Source of the DNA: Flavobacterium sp. ASV13 | GTDB taxonomy: Bacteria > Bacteroidota > Bacteroidia > Flavobacteriales > Flavobacteriaceae | Length of the DNA stretch: 64,000 nt | NCBI RefSeq assembly: GCF_000745775.1 | Contig: NZ_JQJY01000003.1 | Location: 248,001-312,000, forward strand | Direction: 5' to 3' | In this document: positions 32,040 through 41,198 of the stretch, piece after piece | Position numbering within the stretch: the stretch's first letter is position 1 | How the letters are laid out: each line of letters starts with the position of its first letter | Program-made: the position numbers and the translations under genes | Notes under the pieces: generated by a model | What the model was told of the DNA's origin: nothing | The model's input: the letters and a program-made list of their open reading frames with translations, nothing else | Databases searched by the model: none

Positions 32040-32073
32040 TCTATTTTCTATACTCTATTTTCTATTTTCTTTC
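32040..32073. repeat. CTATTTTCTATACTCTATTT-type repeat right of the four-helix gene
   Basis: It is the complementary-strand wording of the repeat at 31536, also present as the right arm at 30305-30338. It ends 18 nt before the fadE start. Confidence 0.5.
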
Positions 32074-32091
32074 ATAAAAAACAAAAACAAA

Positions 32092-33897
32092 ATGGCAGAT
32101 ACAATCGAAAAAAACGTGACTCGTGGTGGTCAGTTTTTAGTTAAAGAAACAAAATGCGAAGATATCTTTACACCAGAAGATTTCTCTGAAGAGCAGTTAA
32201 TGATGCGTGACTCTGTAAAAGAGTTCGTTGACAAAGAATTATGGGCGCACAAAGATCGTTTTGAGAAAAAAGATTACGCTTATACAGAATCATCTATGCG
32301 TAAAGCAGGTGAACTTGGACTTCTTGGAGTTGCAGTTCCAGAAGAATACGGCGGATTAGGAATGGGATTTGTTTCTACAATGTTAGTTTGTGACTACATT
32401 TCTGGAGCAACTGGCTCTTTCTCAACTGCTTTTGGTGCGCATACAGGAATTGGAACTATGCCAATTACACTTTACGGATCTGAAGAACAAAAGAAAAAAT
32501 ACGTTCCGAAATTGGCTTCTGGAGAATGGTTTGGAGCTTATTGTTTAACTGAGCCAGGCGCAGGATCTGATGCTAACTCAGGAAAAACAAAAGCTGTTTT
32601 ATCTGAAGACGGAACTCATTATTTAATTACAGGACAAAAAATGTGGATTTCGAATGCAGGTTTCTGCAGCGTTTTCATCGTTTTTGCTCGTATTGGAGAT
32701 GATAAAAACATTACAGGTTTCATCGTAGAAAACGATCCTTCAAACGGAATTTCTATGAATGAGGAAGAGCATAAATTAGGAATCCGTGCTTCTTCTACTC
32801 GTCAGGTTTTCTTCAACGACACAAAAGTTCCTGTTGAAAACATGTTGTCTGAAAGAGGAAACGGTTTCAAAATCGCAATGAACGCTTTAAACGTTGGTCG
32901 TATTAAATTGGCTGCTGCATGTTTAGATGCTCAAAGAAGAGTTACTTCTGGAGCTGTTAAATATGCTAACGAAAGAATTCAGTTCAATACTTCTATTTCA
33001 TCTTTTGGGGCTATCCGTTCTAAATTAGCTGAAATGGCAACTAACGCTTACGCTGGAGAAAGTGCTTCTTACCGTGCTGCAAAAGACATCGAAGACAGAA
33101 TCGCTGCTCGTGAAGCTGAAGGAACAAGCCATCAAGAAGCAGAATTGAAAGGTGTTGAAGAATATGCTATTGAGTGTTCTATCTTGAAAGTAGCAGTTTC
33201 TGAAGACGTTCAATCTTGTTCTGATGAAGGTATCCAAATTTTTGGTGGAATGGGATTCTCTGAAGATACTCCAATGGAAAGTGCTTGGAGAGATGCGCGT
33301 ATCGCTCGTATCTACGAAGGAACGAACGAAATCAACAGAATGCTTTCTGTAGGTATGTTGATCAAAAAAGCAATGAAAGGTCACGTTGATTTACTTGGAC
33401 CAGCAATGAAAGTTCAGGAAGAATTAATGGGAATTCCATCTTTTGATACTCCAGATTTCTCTGAATTATTTGCTGAAGAAAAAGTAATCGTTGCTAACCT
33501 GAAAAAAGTATTCTTGATGGTTGCTGGTAGCGCTGTTCAAAAATATGGTCCTGAATTAGATGCTCACCAACAATTATTGATGGCTGCTTCTGATATCTTA
33601 ATCGAAATCTATATGGCTGAAAGCACAATCTTGAGAACTGAAAAATTAGCAAAAACTCAAGGCGAAGATAAAGTTCAGGAGCAAATTGCTATGGCAAAAT
33701 TATACTTATACAAAGCGGTAGATATCGTAAACTTAAGAGGAAAAGAAGGAATTGCTTCTTTCTCTGAAGGTGACGAACAACGTATGATGTTAATGGGATT
33801 AAAACGTTTTACAAAATACACTAACTTACCAAATGTTGTAGCGTTAAGAGAAAAAATCGCAGCAAAATTAGTAGCAGAAGATACTTACTGCTTCTAA
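32092..33897 (+). CDS. fadE: Acyl-CoA dehydrogenase
   Basis: A 601-aa flavoprotein that introduces the first double bond in acyl-CoA during beta-oxidation. Signatures are YCLTEPGAGSDANSGKTKA (~148-166), KMWISNAGFC, QIFGGMGFSEDTPMESAWRDARI and IYEGTNEINR. The ~190 extra residues at the C-terminus are typical of the very-long-chain-like branch found in Bacteroidota. It is the last gene of the fad operon, followed by a strong terminator. Confidence 0.93.
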   Translation: MADTIEKNVTRGGQFLVKETKCEDIFTPEDFSEEQLMMRDSVKEFVDKELWAHKDRFEKKDYAYTESSMRKAGELGLLGVAVPEEYGGLGMGFVSTMLVCDYISGATGSFSTAFGAHTGIGTMPITLYGSEEQKKKYVPKLASGEWFGAYCLTEPGAGSDANSGKTKAVLSEDGTHYLITGQKMWISNAGFCSVFIVFARIGDDKNITGFIVENDPSNGISMNEEEHKLGIRASSTRQVFFNDTKVPVENMLSERGNGFKIAMNALNVGRIKLAAACLDAQRRVTSGAVKYANERIQFNTSISSFGAIRSKLAEMATNAYAGESASYRAAKDIEDRIAAREAEGTSHQEAELKGVEEYAIECSILKVAVSEDVQSCSDEGIQIFGGMGFSEDTPMESAWRDARIARIYEGTNEINRMLSVGMLIKKAMKGHVDLLGPAMKVQEELMGIPSFDTPDFSELFAEEKVIVANLKKVFLMVAGSAVQKYGPELDAHQQLLMAASDILIEIYMAESTILRTEKLAKTQGEDKVQEQIAMAKLYLYKAVDIVNLRGKEGIASFSEGDEQRMMLMGLKRFTKYTNLPNVVALREKIAAKLVAEDTYCF

Positions 33898-33929
33898 TGT
33901 AAAAATAGTTTTTAGCTTTTAATTTGTTT

Positions 33930-33970
33930 AAACCCGCACAAGTCCGAAACTGTGCGGGTTTAATTTTTTT
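33930..33970 (+). terminator. Intrinsic terminator of the fad operon
   Basis: Perfect 11-bp stem AAACCCGCACA/TGTGCGGGTTT, a 10-nt loop, then a T-rich tract. Confidence 0.85.
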
Positions 33971-33976
33971 ATAACA

Positions 33977-34014
33977 GTTGCAAAAGACAAATTGCGTCGC
34001 AATATTTTTGCAAC
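33977..34014. promoter_or_regulatory. Nested inverted repeat upstream of the chitinase gene
   Basis: An outer 9-bp pair GTTGCAAAA/TTTTGCAAC (33977-33985, 34006-34014) encloses an inner pair ATTGCG/CGCAAT (33991-34003, one-base centre). All four arms contain TTGC or GCAA. It has no T-tract and lies after the fad terminator, 107 nt before the chitinase ATG, so an operator is more likely than a terminator. Confidence 0.4.
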
Positions 34015-34120
34015 TATTTGCAAAATATTCGTTAAAATCAACTTTTGCAGACCTATAAAATGATTAAATATTGAATGTATTGCTTTATATTTAACATTCT
34101 AAAACTTCAAAAAATAAAAA

Positions 34121-35212
34121 ATGAAACAAATTAACCTAATTGCATTTTTATTTCTCTGCGTTTTTTCTATTTCAACTTTTGCTCAGAAAAATAAAAAATT
34201 GGACATTATCGCTTATTATACAGGCGATTCCAAATTAATTGACGAATACGAAGTCAATAAACTAAATCAGATTATCTTTAGTTTCTGTCATTTAAAAGAT
34301 GGAAAATTGAGCGTCGATTCTCCTAAAGATTCTATTACAATCAAACATTTGGTTACGCTTAAAGCAAAAAATCCACAACTAAAAATTATTCTTTCACTTG
34401 GTGGCTGGGGCGGTTGTGAGCCTTGTTCTGCTGCTTTTTCTACAGCTGAAGGGAGATTAAAATTTGCAAAATCAGTAAAAGAAGTTAGCGATTATTTTAA
34501 AGTTGACGGATTAGATTTAGACTGGGAATATCCAGCAATAGAAGGACTTCCGGGACATTTGTATCAAGCAGTAGACAAACCAAATTTTACTGAATTACTT
34601 AAAATTCTTCGTTCTACTTTAGGAAAAAAATATGAATTGAGTTTTGCTGCAGGCGGTTTTCAAAAATACTTAGATGAATCTATTGATTGGAAAGCCGTAA
34701 CTCCATTAGTAAATCGCATTAATATTATGAGTTATGATTTAGTAAATGGCTATTCTAAAGTTACTGGACATCACACACCTCTGTATAGCACAAATCCAAA
34801 AGAAGAATCTACGGACAGAGCAGTTACTTATTTATTAAATCAAGGAATTCCTGCTGAAAAATTAATTATTGGAGGCGCATTTTATACCAGAACTTGGAAA
34901 AATGTAGAAAACGTAAATAATGGCTTGTATCAATCTGGTGAACATACCGAAGGAGTTCAATTTAAAAATTCCTCAACTTTCTATACTGAAGCAAATGGCT
35001 GGAAATATTTTTGGGATGATAAAGCAAAAGCGCCATATTGGTATAATGAAAAAGAAAAAGTTTTTGCAACCGGAGATGATTTAGCTTCAATAAAAGCTAA
35101 AACGGAATATGTAAAAACTAAAAAATTAGGCGGAATTATGTTTTGGGAACTTCCTCTGGACAAAACCCGTGACGGAATGGTAAATGCCATTTATGAAGTT
35201 AAAAGCAAATAA
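34121..35212 (+). CDS. Secreted glycoside hydrolase family 18 chitinase
   Basis: A 363-aa GH18 enzyme with a signal peptide (ending TFAQ). The substrate-binding motif is SLGGWGG (S92-G98). The catalytic DGLDLDWEYP has D129, D132, D134 and acid E136. MSYDL and the C-terminal GGIMFWELPLD complete the barrel. It hydrolyses beta-1,4-N-acetylglucosamine polymers by substrate assistance. No T9SS sorting domain or carbohydrate module is present, so it is probably periplasmic or outer-membrane linked, perhaps acting on chito-oligomers. It is a single-gene unit with its own terminator. Confidence 0.93.
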   Translation: MKQINLIAFLFLCVFSISTFAQKNKKLDIIAYYTGDSKLIDEYEVNKLNQIIFSFCHLKDGKLSVDSPKDSITIKHLVTLKAKNPQLKIILSLGGWGGCEPCSAAFSTAEGRLKFAKSVKEVSDYFKVDGLDLDWEYPAIEGLPGHLYQAVDKPNFTELLKILRSTLGKKYELSFAAGGFQKYLDESIDWKAVTPLVNRINIMSYDLVNGYSKVTGHHTPLYSTNPKEESTDRAVTYLLNQGIPAEKLIIGGAFYTRTWKNVENVNNGLYQSGEHTEGVQFKNSSTFYTEANGWKYFWDDKAKAPYWYNEKEKVFATGDDLASIKAKTEYVKTKKLGGIMFWELPLDKTRDGMVNAIYEVKSK

Positions 35213-35228
35213 TTAAATCATAAAAGAG

Positions 35229-35265
35229 TAACCTGAAAAAAGATTTTTTCAGGTTATTTTTTTTT
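35229..35265 (+). terminator. Intrinsic terminator of the chitinase gene
   Basis: Stem TAACCTGAAAAAA/TTTTTTCAGGTTA with a 3-nt loop, then nine or more T. Confidence 0.85.
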
Positions 35266-35302
35266 GTAGTATTTTTGATATAACTCTCAAAAACAAACTG
35301 TT

Positions 35303-37810
35303 ATGAAATTTTATACTATTATAGCAAATAGTCTTATTTATAAAATTGAAAAACGACAGTTCTTAATTTCAAAAACATTTACGACTCTATTTTTCTTTCT
35401 TTTTCAATTTTATGTATCGTATTCTCAAAATCAAACATCTGCTGATTCTGCAAAATCAGAAGATAAAAATTCCAAATACAATAAAATTGAAAACTTATTA
35501 AAACTAGATGAAGAAAAAAGCAATACACTTTTCAAGGAAAATCAAATAAGCAGAGAGCGCGCAGAATTATTTGATGCCATTTCTAAAAACATCCAAAAAG
35601 CAGATCTTACCTTAAAAACCGGAATTGATTATAAAGGTTTTACTTCAGAATTAGATTATGTCATTAAGCTCAAAAAAACAGCAATTGATGGTATTATCAA
35701 AAACAAAAATGATTTTCAGACACTTAGAAACATTACCGTTACATCAATAATGCTGAAAGAACTTCAGACAAGAGTAGAAATTCAGCTTGCAAAAATCAAT
35801 AAGAATAGATTAGAATTGAGTGAAATGCAAAGTATAATTGACTCTTTAAACATAAAAAAATCTCTTTTTACGCTTCCAAAAGATTCCCTTAGAAAAACAT
35901 TGTATTATGAAAGATATTCACAGATGAATTCGGATGTTGGACAACTCAACAAACGATTTAAGGACGCATTAGACAGCATCAGTAAACTTCAAATTATTGG
36001 AAGCCGATTTAAATATGACCTTCAAAATGATATTATAGAAACAGATAATATCAGAAAAAATGAATTCCAAAACCTGTTGAATTCTGATGGAGAAATTTTT
36101 AATACAAATGAAGGCAATAATTCTTTTATCGGAGCCTTCTTTTATTCATTGACCAAGGTATTAATCATTCTGTTGTTTTTCATTACAAACCATTTTAATG
36201 CAATTATTTTAATGCTTTTGGCAACTTTCTGTTTAATAATCTATTTACTGTTTTTAAAAAATAAATATATAAAAGAAGGTTTATATGATACTATAAATTT
36301 ATCAAAACAAATTTTCGTACATCCCGTCAGCTGTGCTATATTAGTTTCGTTTACCGTATTTAATTTTCTATTTATTTTTCCGCCATTTGCCTTTACATCA
36401 ATAATTTGGCTAATTTCGGCTATCGCACTAACCGTGGTAAACAGAGAACATTTTTGCAAAAAAGAAAAATTTGTTTGGAAAATTTATGTTCTTCTAATTC
36501 TTCTTGGTTTATACGACAACAATATTTTAATTCACTCTGTAACTGAAGTTTATTTCATTCTGTTTATTGCAGCTGCTTCTGCACTATTCAGCACTTACAA
36601 TCTAAAAAAGAATAAAGAAATTCTAAATCCTTTTTTCAAGTACAGCCTTATTGTTATGATTATTTGCGAATTAGGCTCTATATTTTTCATTCTATTTGAC
36701 AGCAATTATAATTTGGGGAAATTATTAATGATCAACGGAATTATTACGATTCTAATGTACTATCTCTTTACGAATACCTATCGTTTAATTCTTGACATTA
36801 TTAAGTATTCTAATTTTTTGAAGGAGACAAATGAAGGAAAAACATTGGAAGCAAACGAACTTGAAACCATTCATTACAGCCCTTTAATCAATACTTTATT
36901 TATAATTGGCTGGTTCATTTCAATTGTAAAAAACTCTTACTTTTTTCATGCAATCCTGGATCCAATTATTAGTTTTTTTAACGAACCAAGAACGATCGGA
37001 GACATTAATTACTCGTATCAGAGTATAATCGTTTTCTTTTTCATTATTACAACTTCTGTGCTTATTGCTAAAATTGTTTCCTTTTTAACGAGCAGTTCTT
37101 CAAATTCATTTAGTACTAATCGAAAAAATCGGTTTGGAAGCTGGATTCTTCTTATTCAAATTGCAATTTTCAGTATTGGCATCAGCTTAGCATTTATATC
37201 TTCGGGAATTCCTGTTGATCGTTTGACTATCATTATTAGTGCCTTAGGAGTTGGAATTGGATTTGGACTCCAGACTTTAGTCAACAATTTGGTAAGCGGA
37301 CTTATTATTGCTTTTGAAAAACCTGTAAATATAAATGATACAATTGAAATTGGAGGACAAACCGTAACAATGAAATCTATCGGAATTCGGAGCAGCGTTG
37401 TGGCTACTTTTGATGGTGCCGATGTAATTATTCCGAATGGCGATTTATTAAACCAACATTTAACAAACTGGACCTTATCAAATAATAAAAAAAGAACTGA
37501 TATTACGATTGGTGTTGCATACGGAACAAATCTGGAAGAAGCAAAAACAATATTAGAAGAGATCCTAAAAAGTCATGATTTAGTATTAGAAAATCCTGCA
37601 CCAATAATTTGGTTTAAAGATTTTAATACAAGTGCAATTGACATTGTGATCAAGTTTTGGGTAAGTCATATCAACTTCGCAAATGATGTAAAGAGCGATT
37701 TGATTATTTCTATCGATAAAAACTTTAGGGAAAACAATATTGAAATTCCTTTTCCGCAACAGGATATTCACATTATAAAAAAAGAGAATAAAGAATCCGA
37801 AAAAGAATAA
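35303..37810 (+). CDS. Large MscS-family mechanosensitive channel
   Basis: An 835-aa inner-membrane protein. After an N-terminal hydrophobic segment (~25-42) comes a long helical periplasmic region (~50-275). Then about ten transmembrane helices follow, ending with the pore helix and MscS beta domain (~620-740): SALGVGIGFGLQTLVNNLVSGLIIAFEKPVNINDTIEIG, whose Gly/Ala-rich helix is diagnostic. The layout is like MscK/YbdG-type large channels without a recognised ligand domain. It releases solutes under hypo-osmotic shock. Monocistronic. Confidence 0.88.
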   Translation: MKFYTIIANSLIYKIEKRQFLISKTFTTLFFFLFQFYVSYSQNQTSADSAKSEDKNSKYNKIENLLKLDEEKSNTLFKENQISRERAELFDAISKNIQKADLTLKTGIDYKGFTSELDYVIKLKKTAIDGIIKNKNDFQTLRNITVTSIMLKELQTRVEIQLAKINKNRLELSEMQSIIDSLNIKKSLFTLPKDSLRKTLYYERYSQMNSDVGQLNKRFKDALDSISKLQIIGSRFKYDLQNDIIETDNIRKNEFQNLLNSDGEIFNTNEGNNSFIGAFFYSLTKVLIILLFFITNHFNAIILMLLATFCLIIYLLFLKNKYIKEGLYDTINLSKQIFVHPVSCAILVSFTVFNFLFIFPPFAFTSIIWLISAIALTVVNREHFCKKEKFVWKIYVLLILLGLYDNNILIHSVTEVYFILFIAAASALFSTYNLKKNKEILNPFFKYSLIVMIICELGSIFFILFDSNYNLGKLLMINGIITILMYYLFTNTYRLILDIIKYSNFLKETNEGKTLEANELETIHYSPLINTLFIIGWFISIVKNSYFFHAILDPIISFFNEPRTIGDINYSYQSIIVFFFIITTSVLIAKIVSFLTSSSSNSFSTNRKNRFGSWILLIQIAIFSIGISLAFISSGIPVDRLTIIISALGVGIGFGLQTLVNNLVSGLIIAFEKPVNINDTIEIGGQTVTMKSIGIRSSVVATFDGADVIIPNGDLLNQHLTNWTLSNNKKRTDITIGVAYGTNLEEAKTILEEILKSHDLVLENPAPIIWFKDFNTSAIDIVIKFWVSHINFANDVKSDLIISIDKNFRENNIEIPFPQQDIHIIKKENKESEKE

Positions 37811-37846
37811 AAAAACGGCAACCGTTTATTAACTGTTGCCGTTTTT
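37811..37846. terminator. Bidirectional terminator between mscS-like and 161-aa genes
   Basis: Stem AACGGCAAC/GTTGCCGTT with A and T tracts on either side, between convergent genes. Confidence 0.85.
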
Positions 37847-37870
37847 CTATTTTATAAATTATAAAAAAGT

Positions 37871-38356
37871 TTACTGAACTTTTGTCTTATCTAATTCTCC
37901 AATAAACGGAATTGCTTCTAAAATCTCACTTCTTATAATCGTTTGAAGATAAACCTCAAGCTGAATAAATTTCGCTGCATTTATAGCACCAATTGCTTTT
38001 TTAGCCTGACCATAGGTTTTCTCATATAGTTTTTCGTATGCAATATGATTTTTCAATGTCCCTTTTGCCAATTCATCTGCTTTGGCATCAGTTAAAGTTG
38101 CATAATTAGCTGCATAATCATTGATAAGCTGAAATTTATTCTGTCCTAAAGCTTTGCGTTGTGTTTCGTAATTGTCGTAAACTTTCGTAAAAGCAACTGA
38201 CTGTTCATCAGATAAATTCATGTATTGTTTCACCAAATCACTTTTCGATTTTCCGTACACACTTTGTAAAACTTCCACATCTTCTTTGAAGGAAGATTGC
38301 GCATTAACTGAAAACGTGGCAATTGCCATAATAAAAATAAGACTTAACTTTTTCAT
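37871..38356 (-). CDS. Periplasmic helical hypothetical protein
   Basis: A 161-aa protein with a signal peptide (ending VNAQ). The mature part is almost fully helical, with MNLSDEQSVAFTKVYDNYETQRKALG resembling the LTxxQ-type helices of Spy/CpxP-like proteins. A chaperone or stress role is possible but weakly supported. It starts a run of minus-strand envelope genes reaching to 40343, although no overlap proves an operon. Confidence 0.55.
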   Translation of the reverse strand: MKKLSLIFIMAIATFSVNAQSSFKEDVEVLQSVYGKSKSDLVKQYMNLSDEQSVAFTKVYDNYETQRKALGQNKFQLINDYAANYATLTDAKADELAKGTLKNHIAYEKLYEKTYGQAKKAIGAINAAKFIQLEVYLQTIIRSEILEAIPFIGELDKTKVQ

Positions 38357-38439
38357 AGTTTTGATTTTTAATTTGTTCTTAAATAATTATGCACTATTAA
38401 ATATACTGATTTTAAATATTTTTACATTTAATTTCTATT

Positions 38440-39330
38440 TTAGAAAAAAGAATACTGATAGACGGCTGATAAAGCATAATAATCCAAACCATTATTGGTA
38501 AAAGCCCCAACATGATATTGAAACCTAATAGATTGTCCTTTTGCTATAGGTGTCGAAAATGTACCTCCTACTCTCCAGTTATCAATTTGGCTGGCTTCAG
38601 GAACTCCATCGATTATTGTTTTTCCGCCAAAGAACCAAGTCGTATTAAAACCAACCCACATCTGATTTTTAAAATAATAACTAGCATGTGCCTGTAAACT
38701 ATAAGTTGGTTTTTGCTCCATTTTTTTTCCTAAAAAATCATTATTGTCGGTATAAAACCAAACGCCTCCATAAGCCTCTGCATATACATGAGCGAACCGT
38801 TTTGAAATACCAATTTCAGGTTTTATTCCCCATCGGTTTGTACCGATATTAACTCTCTTATCGTCATAATATCTTCCTGTCGGAATTGAAGTTACCAGAC
38901 TCACCCCTAAAATTGTTTTTTGCTGAAAAGCCCTAAACTCACTTTTATCAAGAGCAGGAGAACCTAGCAAGTTAACACCAAAGCGCACTTTTGTGTCGGC
39001 AAAACCAGTTCTTGAACCTGTCACTAAATCACCCGCTACTAATGCAGAACCATCCATAAAAGTAAACGGGAGGGAAACCTGTATTCGTGCCAGTTTATTT
39101 GCCAAACCAAAAGTCCTGATATAACTCGCCGCAATATTATGACTCTGAATTTTAAAATCAGAAATAGGCAGAGACGGCTCAGTTACTACATTTCCGTCCA
39201 TAAATACATATCCGAACGCCGCTACATTTAGTTTTTTGGGAACATTGGCATAAGCTCTTGGCTCTAAGTCCTGTCCATAACATAAAATCGAAAACAAAAA
39301 TAAAGTCACACAGAAGTATTTTTTTGGCAT
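38440..39330 (-). CDS. Outer-membrane beta-barrel protein, MetA-pathway/transporter-like
   Basis: A 296-aa protein with the start set at MPKKYFCVTLF, which gives a normal signal peptide (ending CYGQ). The mature part has alternating amphipathic strands ending in an aromatic Phe (YQYSFF), as in outer-membrane barrels. Segments such as FADTKVRFGVNLLG and SIPTGRYYDDKRVNIGTNRW are typical of the Phenol_MetA_deg/transporter family. The substrate is unknown. Confidence 0.7.
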   Translation of the reverse strand: MPKKYFCVTLFLFSILCYGQDLEPRAYANVPKKLNVAAFGYVFMDGNVVTEPSLPISDFKIQSHNIAASYIRTFGLANKLARIQVSLPFTFMDGSALVAGDLVTGSRTGFADTKVRFGVNLLGSPALDKSEFRAFQQKTILGVSLVTSIPTGRYYDDKRVNIGTNRWGIKPEIGISKRFAHVYAEAYGGVWFYTDNNDFLGKKMEQKPTYSLQAHASYYFKNQMWVGFNTTWFFGGKTIIDGVPEASQIDNWRVGGTFSTPIAKGQSIRFQYHVGAFTNNGLDYYALSAVYQYSFF

Positions 39331-39365
39331 AAATAAAAGAATTGGCAATAAAACAATTAAACATA

Positions 39366-39887
39366 TTAATTTTTAACTTCTTTTGTCTTAGGTGCTTCTA
39401 CTTCACCATCATAAGAAATTGGCGCTCTGTTATTGCTGGTTACTGACAGAGAAGCACCTCCATTAAAAAAAACATTCAACAAAAGATCATACACATCATT
39501 TTTGCCTTTCACTGTCGCTCTTACAGTATATTTTTTCTTTGCTTTTTCAATTCTAATATTTTCAGGAACACCTTCAAATTTGATTCCGCCATCGCCTCCA
39601 TACGCTACATTATAAGCTCGTCCAAAAAAGGGAAGGTCGCAAGTCGTATTAGTTTCATTAAATTTTAGAAAATAGGTATTGTAATCAAGATTCAAAAGTC
39701 TTCCGCCTTGTGGCGTAGCTTTTTGCGCTTCAAAAACAAAATTTTTAGAATCTATTAAAGCTTCGATTTCTTTTTGTTTTTTCAATTCTTGTTCAGCTTT
39801 AAGTTCTTTTTTAGTTTTTTCCTGAGCAAATGCCGGAAAACTAAAAAAGCTAACGAACACTAATAAAATGGATAATTTAACTGACAT
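39366..39887 (-). CDS. DUF4251-type exported protein
   Basis: A 173-aa protein with a signal peptide (ending AFAQ) and a charged helix (KTKKELKAEQELKKQKEIEALIDSKNFVFEA), then a beta-sandwich with LPFFGRAYNVAYGGDGGIKFEG. This matches the DUF4251 family of Bacteroidota periplasmic proteins of unknown function. It lies 36 nt upstream of the barrel gene on the same strand, so the two are probably co-transcribed. Confidence 0.75.
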   Translation of the reverse strand: MSVKLSILLVFVSFFSFPAFAQEKTKKELKAEQELKKQKEIEALIDSKNFVFEAQKATPQGGRLLNLDYNTYFLKFNETNTTCDLPFFGRAYNVAYGGDGGIKFEGVPENIRIEKAKKKYTVRATVKGKNDVYDLLLNVFFNGGASLSVTSNNRAPISYDGEVEAPKTKEVKN

Positions 39888-39920
39888 AAAATAAAATTTA
39901 AGAGTTAAAATAGAATGCTT

Positions 39921-40343
39921 TTATTTTTTGGTAAATCGCATCATAGCAATATCGCCTGAAATAAAATTTAAAGTTTTTCCGTCATCGGTAACGTCATAAG
40001 AAGTTATTTTCTGAAGCGTGCTCATAAAAACCTGTTCGCCTTGCCCGTCCATACACATCATTTTCGTAACTGCCATTGGCTGGGTAAAATCAATTTTACT
40101 TCCTGTAATGTTAAGTTTTCCGGTAAATGAATTACAGCTATTGTTTCCTGAAACCTGATTTTCCTTTGTATTGAAATTGATTGTTGGTTTTTTATTGGGA
40201 TACAAACCATCAAAAGCTATTCTTGGGCCGGTAATATAATTTAGCTCCCAATTTCCATCTAATTTAGAAACTGAATCCGTTTTTTGGCATTTGCATGAAA
40301 TTAGCACTGCAGAAAAGAAAACAAGGGTAAAAAAACTCTTCAT
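39921..40343 (-). CDS. META-domain lipoprotein (HslJ-like)
   Basis: A 140-aa lipoprotein. The start is set at MKSFFTLVFF; two further Met lie upstream. The lipobox ends ISC. The META domain shows LDGNWELNYITG, VSGNNSCNSFTGKLN and AVTKMMCMDGQGEQVF, the usual conserved points. The family includes HslJ, linked to heat-shock or novobiocin response; its molecular job is unknown. It is 33 nt before the DUF4251 gene and probably heads that unit. Confidence 0.82.
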   Translation of the reverse strand: MKSFFTLVFFSAVLISCKCQKTDSVSKLDGNWELNYITGPRIAFDGLYPNKKPTINFNTKENQVSGNNSCNSFTGKLNITGSKIDFTQPMAVTKMMCMDGQGEQVFMSTLQKITSYDVTDDGKTLNFISGDIAMMRFTKK

Positions 40344-40559
40344 CATAACGTTAAGCATTAAAAATTAATGAATTATAAAACGCGATTTGGGAAATTTTTC
40401 GTTAAAAAGCTATACGAATTTAAGCAATATTTTTTTGTTCTGAGCTCAAAGTGTCATTAATTTACGCTTAATAGTTTTAGATTTATTTAACTTTTAGAGT
40501 TAATTATATCGGCTTTTTTATGTTAAATTTACTTAATCTTTAATTTAAATGCCTCACAT

Positions 40560-41087
40560 ATGAAAAAAGCACTTGTTTCTTTCGCTATAATTACAGCCTT
40601 AATTATTGGCTGTAAGACTAATACAAAATCAAATGATGCCAAAACTCTGACTGTAAATTTGGAACCAAAAAGTAACAGTACTGTTAGCGGTACTGCAACT
40701 TTTACCGAAAAAAACGGAAAAGTAACCTTTGTTGCAAAAGTTGTCGGATTACAACCTGGAGTTCATGCTATCCACATTCATGAAAAATCAGATTGTTCTG
40801 CAGCAGACGGAAGTTCTGCAGGTGGACACTGGAATCCAACTTTCAAAAAACACGGAAAATGGGGAGTTGGCGAATATCATAAAGGTGATATCGGGAACTT
40901 TACTGCCGATGCAAAAGGAAACGGAACTATTACATTAACTACTGACGAATGGTGCGTTGGCTGTGGAGATGCAAACAAAGATGTTTTAGGAAAAGGTTTG
41001 ATCGTGCATCAGGGAACAGATGACTTTACAACACAACCTACTGGAAATGCAGGTGGTAGAGTTGCCTGTGCAGGAATCATCAAATAA
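40560..41087 (+). CDS. sodC: Cu/Zn superoxide dismutase, lipoprotein
   Basis: A 175-aa periplasmic enzyme that dismutates superoxide. The lipobox is IIGC. Metal ligands lie in VHAIHIHEKSDCSAADGSSAGGHWNP (two His for Cu, bridging His) and HGKWGVGEYHKGDIGNF. The late GLIVHQGTDDF and GNAGGRVACAGII carry the last Cu His, the active-site Arg and the second disulfide Cys. An insertion NEWCVGC-like (TDEWCVGCGDANKD) with extra Cys is unusual. Own terminator. Confidence 0.93.
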   Translation: MKKALVSFAIITALIIGCKTNTKSNDAKTLTVNLEPKSNSTVSGTATFTEKNGKVTFVAKVVGLQPGVHAIHIHEKSDCSAADGSSAGGHWNPTFKKHGKWGVGEYHKGDIGNFTADAKGNGTITLTTDEWCVGCGDANKDVLGKGLIVHQGTDDFTTQPTGNAGGRVACAGIIK

Positions 41088-41098
41088 TAAAAAATCAT

Positions 41099-41135
41099 AA
41101 TAACCACTATTTTTTCACAAAATCTAGTGGTTATT
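41099..41135 (+). terminator. Hairpin terminator of sodC
   Basis: Stem AATAACCACTA/TAGTGGTTATT with a 15-nt AT-rich loop and a modest T-rich tail. Confidence 0.65.
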
Positions 41136-41198
41136 TCATTTAAAATGAATTCTAAAACAAGAAAAAACAATTAGCTTTGTAGCCTCAAATTAAAGTTA

